From assembly GCA_964383905.1 (NCBI GenBank), contig CAYLJO010000259.1:1-8427 (forward strand): a stretch of 8,427 nt of DNA, read 5' to 3'. Shown piece by piece: positions 1-6,082 of the stretch. Position 1 is the stretch's first letter. Each line of letters starts with the position of its first letter. The position numbers and the translations under genes were made by a program. The notes under the pieces were generated by a model, which worked only from the letters and a program-made list of their open reading frames with translations, was not told where the DNA came from and searched no databases. The DNA is from CAYLJO01 sp964383905. Lineage in GTDB: Bacteria > Acidobacteriota > Blastocatellia > Pyrinomonadales > Pyrinomonadaceae.

Positions 1-150
1 GAAAGTCCTGAGAGTCCGGGGAGATCGGGGAGTCACTTACAAGTAGCATATTCTAGTAAAAAAGGTCAGGGCCAGCCAGTACGCTTCAGTACACTTCGCC
101 AGATGTAGCTGCTGCCGGACCTATTTGTTTGTTCTTTGTTCCCCTGTTTT

Positions 151-340
151 TCCTCCGCGTCCTGCGGCCGTCTCCGTGGCTCATCTCTCTCTTTCTTCCA
201 TCCGCTTCTGAGACCTGCAACCTCCCATCGTAGTTCTTCATCTGAGATCTGAAATCTCCGATCTGAAATTCTTCCCCTTAATATCTGCCCTCAATTCATC
301 AAGCTTTTCTCCGTCTTCCTCTGTGCCCTCTGCGGTTCAA
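151..340. repeat. Degenerate CTCTGTG-type and ATCTGA-type interspersed repeats
   Basis: Two motif families are interleaved. The first has the form CTCYGYG/CCTCTGYG and occurs at about 151-183 (CCTCCGCGTCCTGCGG, then CTCCGTGGC) and 307-340 (CTCCGTCTTCCTCTGTG, then CCCTCTGCGG). The second has the form CTGAGAYCTGMAAYCTC and occurs at about 208-225 and 242-272, where ATCTGA is repeated. I recall similar low-complexity motifs being common in intergenic DNA of environmental bacteria, where they are sometimes mis-translated on the other strand as spurious peptides. That recollection needs a genome-wide count. They do not look like a CRISPR array, because spacing and unit length are irregular. Confidence 0.45.
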
Positions 341-610
341 ATTTTTGTTTGCGGCTAATGATGGATAAGAGGCCTGCGATCAGGTCTTAAAAGTCAAAGC
401 CGGACTATTCCGCAGGCACCGAATGCACAAGGCACGGATGATGTTACGCGAATTGTTCCTCCTGTACCACTGGAAATAATTTTCAGACGGCCCGGGAATA
501 TTTGCCCTGGCGATGCGGTATGGCTAGATGAACACAAATCGCGCTTCTGCTGACTGTTTAGGTAGATCACCAGGAAGCCGTGAAGACAATTAGAGGTTCG
601 ATTTAAAGAT

Positions 611-615
611 AGGAG
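611..615 (+). promoter_or_regulatory. Shine-Dalgarno site of the phosphoesterase gene
   Basis: AGGAG is followed by six bases and then ATG at 622, which supports that start. Confidence 0.7.
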
Positions 616-621
616 ATAATA

Positions 622-1536
622 ATGAATAAAATCGATAGGCGAGGATTTGTCAAGCTCGCCGCTTTGGGCGGCGGCGTCGTTTTCGCTTCCAGCCTGGGCT
701 TAAACGTCTTTGGGTCAGTGCTGTCCGTCGGGGGTAAGGGCGGGCGCCATGAAGACTTCTATTTCGTCCAGCTTTCCGATACCCACCTCGGCTTTGAGGG
801 CCCGAAGGTCAATCCGGACGCCAAAGGCACCTTGAAGAAGGCGGTCGCGGCAGTTAATAGCCTTGAACAGCAGCCCGATTTCGTCGTCTTCACGGGCGAT
901 CTGACGCATACAACAGACGACCCCACAGTGCGCCGCGAACGGATGAAGGCATTTCAAGATATTTCAAGCGGTCTCAAGGTCAAAACAGTTCATTTAATGG
1001 CCGGGGAGCATGATGCTTCGCTTGATCGGGGTGAAGCCTACCAGGAGCTATTTGGCAAGCTCAACTACACTTTCGATCATAAGGGGATACATTTCATCGT
1101 CATCGACAACGTCTCGGACCCCGGCGCGGTCGTCGGTGACACCCAGCTCAAGTGGCTCCAGGCTGATCTGAAGCAACTGAAGCCCGGCTCTCATATCGTC
1201 GTCCTTACCCATCGGCCTCTCTTCGACCTCTACCCTGACTGGGATTGGGCGACGCGCGACGGGGCATCAGTCATCGAGGCCCTGATGCCACATCAGAACG
1301 TCACCGTCTTATACGGGCATATCCACCAGGAGCACCATTACATGACGGGTCACATCGCGCATCACTCGGCCAAGTCCCTGATGTTCCCCTTGCCCGCTCC
1401 CGGGTCGGTGGCGAAAAAAGCCCCGGTGCCGTGGAACGCGGCCGTGCCGTACAAGGGCCTGGGCTTCCGCGAAGTCGCCGCCGGTGTCAAAAAAGCTCGT
1501 TATGAAATCACAGAAATTCCTATCACGGAAGGATAA
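622..1536 (+). CDS. Tat-exported calcineurin-like metallophosphoesterase
   Basis: This 304-residue protein is predicted to hydrolyse a phosphoester in the periplasm with a two-metal centre; the substrate is unknown. The N-terminus has a twin-arginine signal (R6-R7 in DRRGFVK) followed by a hydrophobic stretch to about residue 35. The metallophosphoesterase motifs come in order: D53-x-H55 (LSDTHLG), G92-D93 (FTGDLTH), G128-E-H-D131, H197 (LTHRPL) and G232-H-I-H235. The third motif is normally GNHD; here the Asn metal ligand is replaced by Glu. The ATG start has a good ribosome binding site six bases upstream. The stop codon is four bases before the cupredoxin gene, so the two are probably co-transcribed, and its product would share a compartment with the cupredoxin and cytochrome c. 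The fold assignment is secure; the physiological role is not. Confidence 0.93.
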   Translation: MNKIDRRGFVKLAALGGGVVFASSLGLNVFGSVLSVGGKGGRHEDFYFVQLSDTHLGFEGPKVNPDAKGTLKKAVAAVNSLEQQPDFVVFTGDLTHTTDDPTVRRERMKAFQDISSGLKVKTVHLMAGEHDASLDRGEAYQELFGKLNYTFDHKGIHFIVIDNVSDPGAVVGDTQLKWLQADLKQLKPGSHIVVLTHRPLFDLYPDWDWATRDGASVIEALMPHQNVTVLYGHIHQEHHYMTGHIAHHSAKSLMFPLPAPGSVAKKAPVPWNAAVPYKGLGFREVAAGVKKARYEITEIPITEG

Positions 1537-1540
1537 ATCA

Positions 1541-1972
1541 ATGAAAAAGAGACCAGCATCAGTAATTGCCGCCGCACTTGGCGTGCTCGCGTGCGCCGCA
1601 GTGTTCGGGGCCGTCAGCGCAGGACTATTGGCAACCCATTCGAACGCCAAAACCATAGTGACAGCGGCCGGAAGAGATACGGGTGGTCACACCGATGAGA
1701 AAGTGATCCAAATGTCGGCTAAGAAGTTTGCGTTCAGCCCAGACACGATTACCGTCAAAAAAGGTGTGCCGGTGGTTCTGGAATTGACCTCTGAAGACCG
1801 GGTCCACGGGTTCAAACTACCGGAATTTAAGGTGCGCAGCGATATCAAGCCCGGCGCCGTCACCCGCGTGAGTTTCACGCCGGACAAGACAGGAGAATTC
1901 AGCTTCTCGTGCGATGTATTTTGCGGCGACGGCCACGAACAGATGGATGGAACATTGATCGTCACGGAATAG
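1541..1972 (+). CDS. Membrane-anchored CuA-type cupredoxin (cytochrome oxidase subunit II-like)
   Basis: This 143-residue protein is predicted to be a periplasmic electron carrier with a binuclear copper centre. Residues 7-31 form one hydrophobic segment, a signal or membrane anchor. Residues 54-143 form a cupredoxin domain. The CuA ligand pattern is complete: H89 (RVHGF), then C124-x3-C128-x3-H132-x2-M135. The residue between the cysteines that in oxidase subunit II is usually Glu (a backbone ligand) is Val126 here. The two transmembrane helices and the length of true subunit II are absent, so it is not a standard oxidase subunit. An in-frame start exists at 1484, inside the phosphoesterase gene. 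ATG 1541 is preferred because GGAAGGA (1527-1533) sits seven bases upstream and the hydrophobic segment then starts near the N-terminus. Its position between a phosphoesterase and a cytochrome c suggests electron exchange with the latter. Confidence 0.88.
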   Translation: MKKRPASVIAAALGVLACAAVFGAVSAGLLATHSNAKTIVTAAGRDTGGHTDEKVIQMSAKKFAFSPDTITVKKGVPVVLELTSEDRVHGFKLPEFKVRSDIKPGAVTRVSFTPDKTGEFSFSCDVFCGDGHEQMDGTLIVTE

Positions 1973-2023
1973 CCCCCTCCGGCGGCTCTTCGAGCAAAAC
2001 TTGATGACCGGCACGCGGCTGAA

Positions 2024-2037
2024 CTCGGCCGGCCGAG
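2024..2037. repeat. Perfect 14-bp palindrome between cupredoxin and cytochrome c genes
   Basis: CTCGGCCGGCCGAG is self-complementary and lies in the 106-base gap between the two genes. It could be a protein binding site or form a short hairpin (CTCGG stem, CCGG loop) in the transcript. No T-run follows, so it is not a typical intrinsic terminator. Its role is unknown. Confidence 0.4.
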
Positions 2038-2078
2038 AACAACTCGACAATAGAACCCGGTGAAGGGAAGAGGTTTTG

Positions 2079-2600
2079 ATGAAGAAATTCATATCAGGCG
2101 CTGTCCTTGCCATCGCCATCCTGTTCCTGGGCGCGCTGCTGGTCATGAAGCTGGGGATTGTCGGCGTTAATGCGGACGCGCCCCCGCCGGGATGGGAGTC
2201 TCGCCTGATGCCCATGGCCCTCCACGCCTCGGTCGCGCGGCACGCCGCAGAACAGACCAACCCGGTCCGGCCGACTGACGAGAATCTGATCGCGGGGGCT
2301 GACGCATACAGGCAAATGTGCGCCAGGTGCCACAGCCTGCCAGGCGGTGCCCCCAGTGCCTACGGCGCCTCATTCTATCCCCCCGCGCCAAAGCTACCGG
2401 GCACGGCGATTCACTACACGGAGGGCGAGCTCTTCTGGATTATCAAGCACGGGATTCGGAACACGGGCATGCCGGCCTGGGGTAACATGCTTTCCGATGA
2501 TGACATCTGGCAGATCGTGGCAGTTTTGCAGAGGTCTGAACATCTACCGACGGCAGTTGAGGCCGAGTGGAAAGGGCGACAAAACGCCGCGGATAAATAG
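2079..2600 (+). CDS. Monohaem c-type cytochrome, membrane-anchored
   Basis: This 173-residue protein is predicted to be a class I cytochrome c carrying one covalently bound haem in the periplasm. An uncleaved signal anchor covers about residues 4-30. The haem site is C81-A-R-C84-H85, with H85 as proximal ligand. M131 in the GMPAWG segment is the likely distal ligand, and a C-terminal helix (about 139-152, DDDIWQIVAVLQ) is typical of the fold. ATG 2079 is preferred over the TTG directly before it; GGGAAGAGG (2065-2073) lies five bases upstream. It follows the cupredoxin gene by 106 bases on the same strand, so the pair may form a copper-to-haem electron relay, for example toward a terminal oxidase encoded elsewhere. 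The redox partner is inferred, not shown. Confidence 0.9.
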   Translation: MKKFISGAVLAIAILFLGALLVMKLGIVGVNADAPPPGWESRLMPMALHASVARHAAEQTNPVRPTDENLIAGADAYRQMCARCHSLPGGAPSAYGASFYPPAPKLPGTAIHYTEGELFWIIKHGIRNTGMPAWGNMLSDDDIWQIVAVLQRSEHLPTAVEAEWKGRQNAADK

Positions 2601-2663
2601 CTGTGGCGCCGGCGCAAGGATCGAATCGCGAAGGGGTGACGGTTAATCAGGAGCTCAAAGAAT

Positions 2664-2726
2664 AGTAGTCAACACTCCTTAGGGAGACCCGGTCGGCAAA
2701 ACGGTGGGGGACAGACGTTGACTGCT
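2664..2726. repeat. Long-range inverted repeat in the convergent intergenic region
   Basis: AGTAGTCAAC (2664-2673) and GTTGACTGCT (2717-2726) are complementary at nine of ten positions across a 43-base gap that holds a smaller hairpin (CTCC at 2675-2678 with GGAG at 2683-2686). The right arm is preceded by GGGGGACAGAC. It lies between the convergent cytochrome c and exporter genes, so it could be a bidirectional terminator-like structure or a REP-like repeat; neither is proven, and there is no clear T-tract. Confidence 0.3.
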
Positions 2727-2757
2727 CTCCCAATATCGATTATCAGGTCTCATGCTG

Positions 2758-3371
2758 TTACCCTCGCATCAGGCTTAACATTGCCAGCGCCCCGAAGGTG
2801 AAGATCGTGATACCCGAGGCCCGGTTCACCCAGGCCATCGCCCGTGGGCCAAACCTTCCCCGGAGAAGGTTGGTGCCGCCGCACAGGAAGAACCACCAGA
2901 GGACGGAACCCCGAAGACGCCCGAGACCAGTAAGAGGGCCGAAGAATAACCCCGACCGGCCATCCCCAACCCCGCAAAGATCGCCCCGAAAGAGAGAATG
3001 GTCAGCGGATTCGTCACCGTCAGGAAGAACGTCGAAGCGTAGGCGCCCGCGAGCCCCCCGCCGCCCGCCTGTGCCGCGCCTTCGGCCGGCGTCGCCCGGA
3101 ACGTTATCACCCCCAGGTACAAAAGGAATAACCCGCCCAAGCCTCTTAACCAGTACTGCTCACCGACCAAAAAGCCCGAGACGTACGTCAGGCCGAATCC
3201 TGTGACGCAGCCGTAGAGCGCGTCCGCCGTGGCGGCACCTACGCCCGAGATCACCCCGGCGCCGAGACCGCGCGCCAGTGTCCGGCGGACGCATAAAATC
3301 CCGACGGGACCGACCGGGGCGGCAATTGAAAATCCAATTAACAGCCCTTTAAGCAGGTAACTCACCTCCAT
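2758..3371 (-). CDS. LysE-family amino acid exporter, disrupted by a one-base frameshift
   Basis: This is a LysE/RhtB-type inner-membrane exporter, a family that pumps amino acids or derivatives out of the cell. The intact frame from ATG 3371 gives residues 1-153, with hydrophobic segments and family features such as AAPVGPVGILCVRRTL near residues 18-33 and FFLTVTNPLTILSF near 115-128. After GVF the frame is lost: as sequenced it runs on with non-family residues to a stop at 2826. Adding one base in the C-run at 2909-2912 restores GSVLWWFFLCGGTNLLRGRF and a further segment ending at the TAA at 2758-2760, for a total of 204 residues, the usual length for the family. The start at 3371 is preferred over 3407 because GGGGGAG lies seven bases upstream. 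It is divergent from an Lrp-type regulator that probably controls it. Whether the break is real or a sequencing error cannot be told here. Confidence 0.85.
2909..2912 (-). other. Frameshift site in the exporter gene (four-base homopolymer)
   Basis: The minus strand reads GTC TTC GGGG TTCC here. With four G the family-like frame is lost; with five G it continues as GVF-G-GSVLWW. Short homopolymers are common sites of indel error and of real slippage mutations. Confidence 0.75.
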
Positions 3372-3435
3372 TATCTTTCTCCCCCGGTGTCGAATTCTCG
3401 TACTCACCCCATGCTACAATCCCTTTTTCATCGGC

Positions 3436-3459
3436 TGAATAAGCGAACACAGTTATTCA
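3436..3459. promoter_or_regulatory. Candidate Lrp-type operator in the divergent promoter region
   Basis: TGAATAA (3436-3442) and TTATTCA (3453-3459) form a perfect 7-bp inverted repeat with a 10-base spacer. Allowing one mismatch, the arms extend to GGCTGAATAA and TTATTCACCC (3433-3462). It sits in the 131-base spacer between the exporter and regulator starts. A TACAAT hexamer on the plus strand (3415-3420) could be a -10 element for the regulator. On the minus strand TTGAAT (3481-3476) and AATAAC (3457-3452), 18 bases apart, could serve the exporter and would overlap the right arm. The promoter assignments are weak; the inverted repeat is directly visible. Confidence 0.42.
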
Positions 3460-3502
3460 CCCGTCCCCGCTTAACATTCAAAAGTATTTTGGGGAATTAG
3501 CT

Positions 3503-3964
3503 TTGGATAAAGAGAAGCTGCTGGACCGGATAGGGCGCAAGATCCTCGTCGCACTTCAGGAAGACGCCCGCCTGTCTTTCGCCGAGCTCGGGAAAAAAGT
3601 AGGGCTGTCGCCCCCCGCCGTGATCGAGCGCGTGCGCCGGATGGAGGAAACGGGCATCATCGCCGGCTATCATGCTGACGTGAATCTGAAAGCTATCGGC
3701 CTTGAGGTGACCGCCTTCATCCGTTTACGCTGCACGTCAGAGAAGTATCCGCAGGTCCTTGCGCTTTCGAAAAAACTTACGGAGATCCTGGAGTGTTATC
3801 ACGTCAGCGGCCCCGACTCCTTCATCTTGAGGGTCGCGGTCCGGTCGGTTGAGCATCTGGAGGAGGTCATCGGAAAATTAAGCGTGTGCGGCTCGACGGC
3901 AACTTCCATCGTGCTGTCCTCACCGGTCAGGAAGCATGAGGCGCGAGGTGTATACGATGACTGA
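3503..3964 (+). CDS. Lrp/AsnC-family transcriptional regulator
   Basis: This 153-residue protein is a feast/famine-type DNA-binding regulator, normally responsive to an amino acid. Residues 6-53 form the winged helix-turn-helix (ARLSFAELGKKVGLS followed by the recognition helix PPAVIERVRRM at about 37-47). Residues 65-145 form the ligand-binding RAM domain, including the SGPDSFIL turn at 102-109 and a final strand near 134-142. Length is normal for the family. The start is TTG at 3503, with GGGGA (3491-3495) seven bases upstream; no better in-frame start precedes the conserved first helix. It is transcribed away from the LysE-family exporter, the common arrangement in which the regulator activates the exporter when its substrate accumulates. 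The effector is not deducible. No reading-frame damage is seen here, in contrast to the exporter. Confidence 0.92.
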   Translation: MDKEKLLDRIGRKILVALQEDARLSFAELGKKVGLSPPAVIERVRRMEETGIIAGYHADVNLKAIGLEVTAFIRLRCTSEKYPQVLALSKKLTEILECYHVSGPDSFILRVAVRSVEHLEEVIGKLSVCGSTATSIVLSSPVRKHEARGVYDD

Positions 3965-4191
3965 AGGATAGCTATCACGCGGGATCTCATAAAGACGTCG
4001 CTCCGAAGCTTAAAGGCAGAAGGCGCGACCGTAAGGGAGGGCACGCGCTTCGGAACTTGGCTTCATCCTGAGAATGGATAGACCCTCCGTGACTGGCCCC
4101 TTTCATCTTGCAATGGCTTTCAGGGTATGTTAATCCTCGGCGAGTTACTCTTCGCAAGCCGGGCAGACTTCAGGAGTCAGGAGAGAAAGCG
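3965..4191. other. Intergenic region with inverted repeats between regulator and dehydrogenase
   Basis: There is no gene in these 227 bases. GATAGCTATC (3967-3976) is a perfect 10-bp palindrome just after the regulator stop. TCCGAAGC (4002-4009) and GCTTCGGA (4047-4054) are perfect 8-bp inverted arms 37 bases apart. No T-tract marks a terminator and no convincing promoter hexamers were found, although the promoter of the downstream group should lie here. Confidence 0.45.
4179..4183 (+). promoter_or_regulatory. Shine-Dalgarno site that fixes the GTG start of the dehydrogenase
   Basis: AGGAG here, with a second AGGAG at 4172-4176, lies eight bases before GTG 4192. This supports 4192 over the 28-codon in-frame extension that begins at TTG 4108, which has no family-like residues. 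Confidence 0.65.
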
Positions 4192-5277
4192 GTGTCCGCA
4201 ACGGCCCACACTATTGTTGTTCTTGAAGGCGACCAAACCGGGCAGGAGCTGCTCGAGGAGGCGCTGCGTGTCCTCGACCCGGGCGCCATCGGGATGGAGC
4301 TGTCGTTTCAGCGCTTCGATCTCAGCCTTGACGCGCGCCGCAGGACTAAGAACCAGGTGGTCTACGAGGCCGCCGAGGCGATGCTGGCGGCCGGACTCGG
4401 TCTGAAGGCCGCCACCATCACCCCCGAGACCAAGGGCGATGTCGGCAGCCCTAACGCGATCCTGCGCGAGCGGGTGGACGGCACCGTGATCGTCCGCACC
4501 GGCCGGCGGATCCCTGGCGTCCGCCCGGTCGGCGGCGTCCACGCCCCAATCTCGGTCATTCGCATGGCGGTGGGGGATGCCTACGGCGCGAGGGAGTGGC
4601 GCGAGGGTGAGGGGCTGGATGAGGTCGCGTACCGGACCGAGCGGATCACGCGTCGCCACTGCCGCGCCGTCGCCGAGTACGCCTTTCGCCATAGCGAGAA
4701 GCTGGGCGCGAAGGTCTTCGGCGGCCCCAAGTACACCGTTAGCCCCGTCTATGAGGGGATGTTAAAGGAGGAGATGGACGAGGCGGCCAAACGCCATCCC
4801 GGCGTCCGTTACGAACCGCAGCTCATCGACGCGACTTACGCGCTGCTGCTGACCAACATGGGCGACGCCATGGTCATCCCCACGTTGAATCGAGACGGCG
4901 ACTGCATGAGCGATCTCGTCTTGCAGATGTTCGGCTCGATCGCCGGTTCGGAGTCGCTGCTGATCGGCTTTGACGAACAGTGGAGCACCCGCGTCGTGAT
5001 GGCCGAGGCGCCACACGGCACCGCGCCCTCGCTCTTCGGCAAGAACCTTGCGAACCCGATGGCGATGATACTGGCGGGCGGGTCGCTGCTCTCCTACATC
5101 GGCGGCAAGGCGCAGTTGGCCTCGCGCGCGATCTCGGAGGCGGTCTTCGAGGCGGTCTACGATGGCGTGCGGACCGCCGACCTTCAGGGCCACACGACGA
5201 CCAGCGAGTTCACCGACGAGGTCATCAGGCGCGTGCGAACCAAGCTGGCGGTCTGGCCCTCGATCGGTAGTCAGTAG
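4192..5277 (+). CDS. Isocitrate/isopropylmalate dehydrogenase family protein, substrate uncertain
   Basis: This 361-residue protein belongs to the metal-dependent beta-hydroxyacid oxidative decarboxylases (isocitrate, isopropylmalate, homoisocitrate, tartrate). The nucleotide-binding start VVLEGDQTGQEL is at 9-20. Substrate-loop residues SPNAILRERVDG are at 86-97 with R102 and R105 after them. Probable catalytic Tyr131 and Lys180 (GGPKYTVSP) follow, then the metal aspartates D213 (LIDATYA), D237 and D241 (GDCMSD). The adenosine-binding loop HGTAP is at 275-279. Two features are odd: the usual ENTEGxY-type segment is replaced by MAVGDAYGAREW, and the two residues after HGTAP are Ser-Leu, neither the Asp-Ile of NAD enzymes nor the Lys-Tyr of NADP enzymes. 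Coenzyme and substrate therefore stay open. The next gene starts 22 bases after the stop, so it may be co-transcribed with the HipA-like kinase. No other TCA or leucine biosynthesis gene is in view. Confidence 0.88.
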   Translation: MSATAHTIVVLEGDQTGQELLEEALRVLDPGAIGMELSFQRFDLSLDARRRTKNQVVYEAAEAMLAAGLGLKAATITPETKGDVGSPNAILRERVDGTVIVRTGRRIPGVRPVGGVHAPISVIRMAVGDAYGAREWREGEGLDEVAYRTERITRRHCRAVAEYAFRHSEKLGAKVFGGPKYTVSPVYEGMLKEEMDEAAKRHPGVRYEPQLIDATYALLLTNMGDAMVIPTLNRDGDCMSDLVLQMFGSIAGSESLLIGFDEQWSTRVVMAEAPHGTAPSLFGKNLANPMAMILAGGSLLSYIGGKAQLASRAISEAVFEAVYDGVRTADLQGHTTTSEFTDEVIRRVRTKLAVWPSIGSQ

Positions 5278-5299
5278 GTGCCGGCGCCTTGCCCGCTCA

Positions 5300-6082
5300 A
5301 TGAAGATAAGAACAGTCACGGCTACCCGTTACGTCACACCCTTGCGTGAAGGCGGCTCACTTCCGGCCATCGTCGAAGCCGACGACGACGGCCTCTACGT
5401 GCTGAAGTTCAGGGGGGCTGGGCAGGGGGTCAAAGCGCTCATCGCAGAACTCATCGCGGGCGAGATCGGCCGCGCGCTCGGACTGCTTGTGCCCGAGATT
5501 GTTTTCGTCGATCTCGACCCTGTGCTCGGCAGAACCGAGCCCGACCCGGAGATTCAGGACTTAATCAAAGCGAGCGCCGGACTCAATCTCGCGCTTGACT
5601 ACCTGCCCGGCTCCATCACGTACGACCCGCTGGTGGAGAAGCCCGGGCCGGAGCTGGCGTCGGGCGTCGTCTGGTTCGATGCCTTCACGACGAACGTGGA
5701 TCGCACGTCGCGTAACACGAACATGCTGCTTTGGCACCGGCGACTGTGGCTGATTGATCACGGCGCGGCGCTCTACTTTCATCACGCTTGGGATAACTAT
5801 TTAGAGAAGAGCCGGAGTCCCTTCGCACAAATTAAAGAACACGTCCTGCTACCCTTTGCGGACGCGCTGGAAGAGGCTGATAAAATGATGAGCGAGCGGC
5901 TCACGCCGGACGTTCTGAGCGCCATCGTCGAGCTCATTCCCGACGCGTGGCTCGGCCGTGAGGCGCAATTCGCTGGCCCGGCGGAACACCGCGCGGCTTA
6001 CGTCCGCTACCTGTCGAGGCGCTTGGAACCACCGCGAGTCTTTGTGGAGGAGGTGCGCAGTGCCCGAACTCTGCTCGTTTGA
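5300..6082 (+). CDS. HipA-like kinase domain protein
   Basis: This 260-residue protein resembles the HipA-like kinase family (I believe Pfam HipA_2), distant relatives of the HipA toxin that phosphorylates a tRNA synthetase. Visible kinase features are K36 in YVLKFRG as the probable ATP lysine, the catalytic-loop pattern N132-x-D134-R-T-x-x-N139-x-N141, and the metal-binding L-I-D153-H-G, equivalent to DFG. The conserved N-terminal segment TATRYVTPLREGGS (7-20) is intact. ATG 5300 begins right at this segment and no in-frame start lies just upstream, but the ribosome binding site is weak, so it may depend on translation of the dehydrogenase 22 bases before. At 260 residues it is much shorter than E. 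coli HipA (about 440) and lacks that protein's N-terminal subdomain. No HipB-like helix-turn-helix gene is adjacent. Its 3' end overlaps the DUF3037 gene. Kinase activity and target are inferred only. Confidence 0.85.
   Translation: MKIRTVTATRYVTPLREGGSLPAIVEADDDGLYVLKFRGAGQGVKALIAELIAGEIGRALGLLVPEIVFVDLDPVLGRTEPDPEIQDLIKASAGLNLALDYLPGSITYDPLVEKPGPELASGVVWFDAFTTNVDRTSRNTNMLLWHRRLWLIDHGAALYFHHAWDNYLEKSRSPFAQIKEHVLLPFADALEEADKMMSERLTPDVLSAIVELIPDAWLGREAQFAGPAEHRAAYVRYLSRRLEPPRVFVEEVRSARTLLV
6046..6053 (+). promoter_or_regulatory. Very strong internal Shine-Dalgarno site for the DUF3037 gene
   Basis: GGAGGAGG lies within the last codons of the kinase gene, six bases before GTG 6060. It decides the start of the DUF3037 gene and implies translational coupling. 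Confidence 0.75.

Larger units (their letters stand above)
1..621. other. Repeat-rich non-coding region upstream of the phosphoesterase
   Basis: I see no credible gene here; only very short open frames of about 10-13 codons occur. The left part is pyrimidine-rich on the plus strand (about 120-345) and carries degenerate repeats listed separately. A tandem 10-mer with one mismatch, AGTACGCTTC then AGTACACTTC, lies at 78-97. The last 250 bases are more mixed in composition and should hold the promoter for the phosphoesterase gene. One weak candidate is TTGCCC at 502-507 and TAGATG at 525-530 with a 17-base spacer, each matching four of six consensus bases; I would not rely on it. No tRNA, rRNA or CRISPR array was recognised. 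Confidence 0.7.

Noticed and set aside
151..340. A CRISPR array
   Set aside because: Motifs are short, degenerate and irregularly spaced, with no constant spacer length and no cas gene in the window.
1484..1540. An N-terminal extension of the cupredoxin
   Set aside because: It overlaps the phosphoesterase gene, puts 19 charged residues before the signal anchor, and the later ATG has the better ribosome binding site.
2798..3205. A 135-codon plus-strand open frame opposite the exporter gene
   Set aside because: It is dominated by Arg and Pro, as expected for the reverse of a GC-rich membrane protein gene, and the opposite strand has clear LysE-family coding.
5162..5299. An N-terminal extension of the HipA-like kinase
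   Set aside because: It lies mostly inside the dehydrogenase gene, is Arg/Ser/Pro-rich, and the family's conserved N-terminus begins at 5300.
4762..5319. A 185-codon minus-strand open frame opposite the dehydrogenase
   Set aside because: It is a GC-driven shadow: the plus strand shows conserved dehydrogenase motifs across the whole span.
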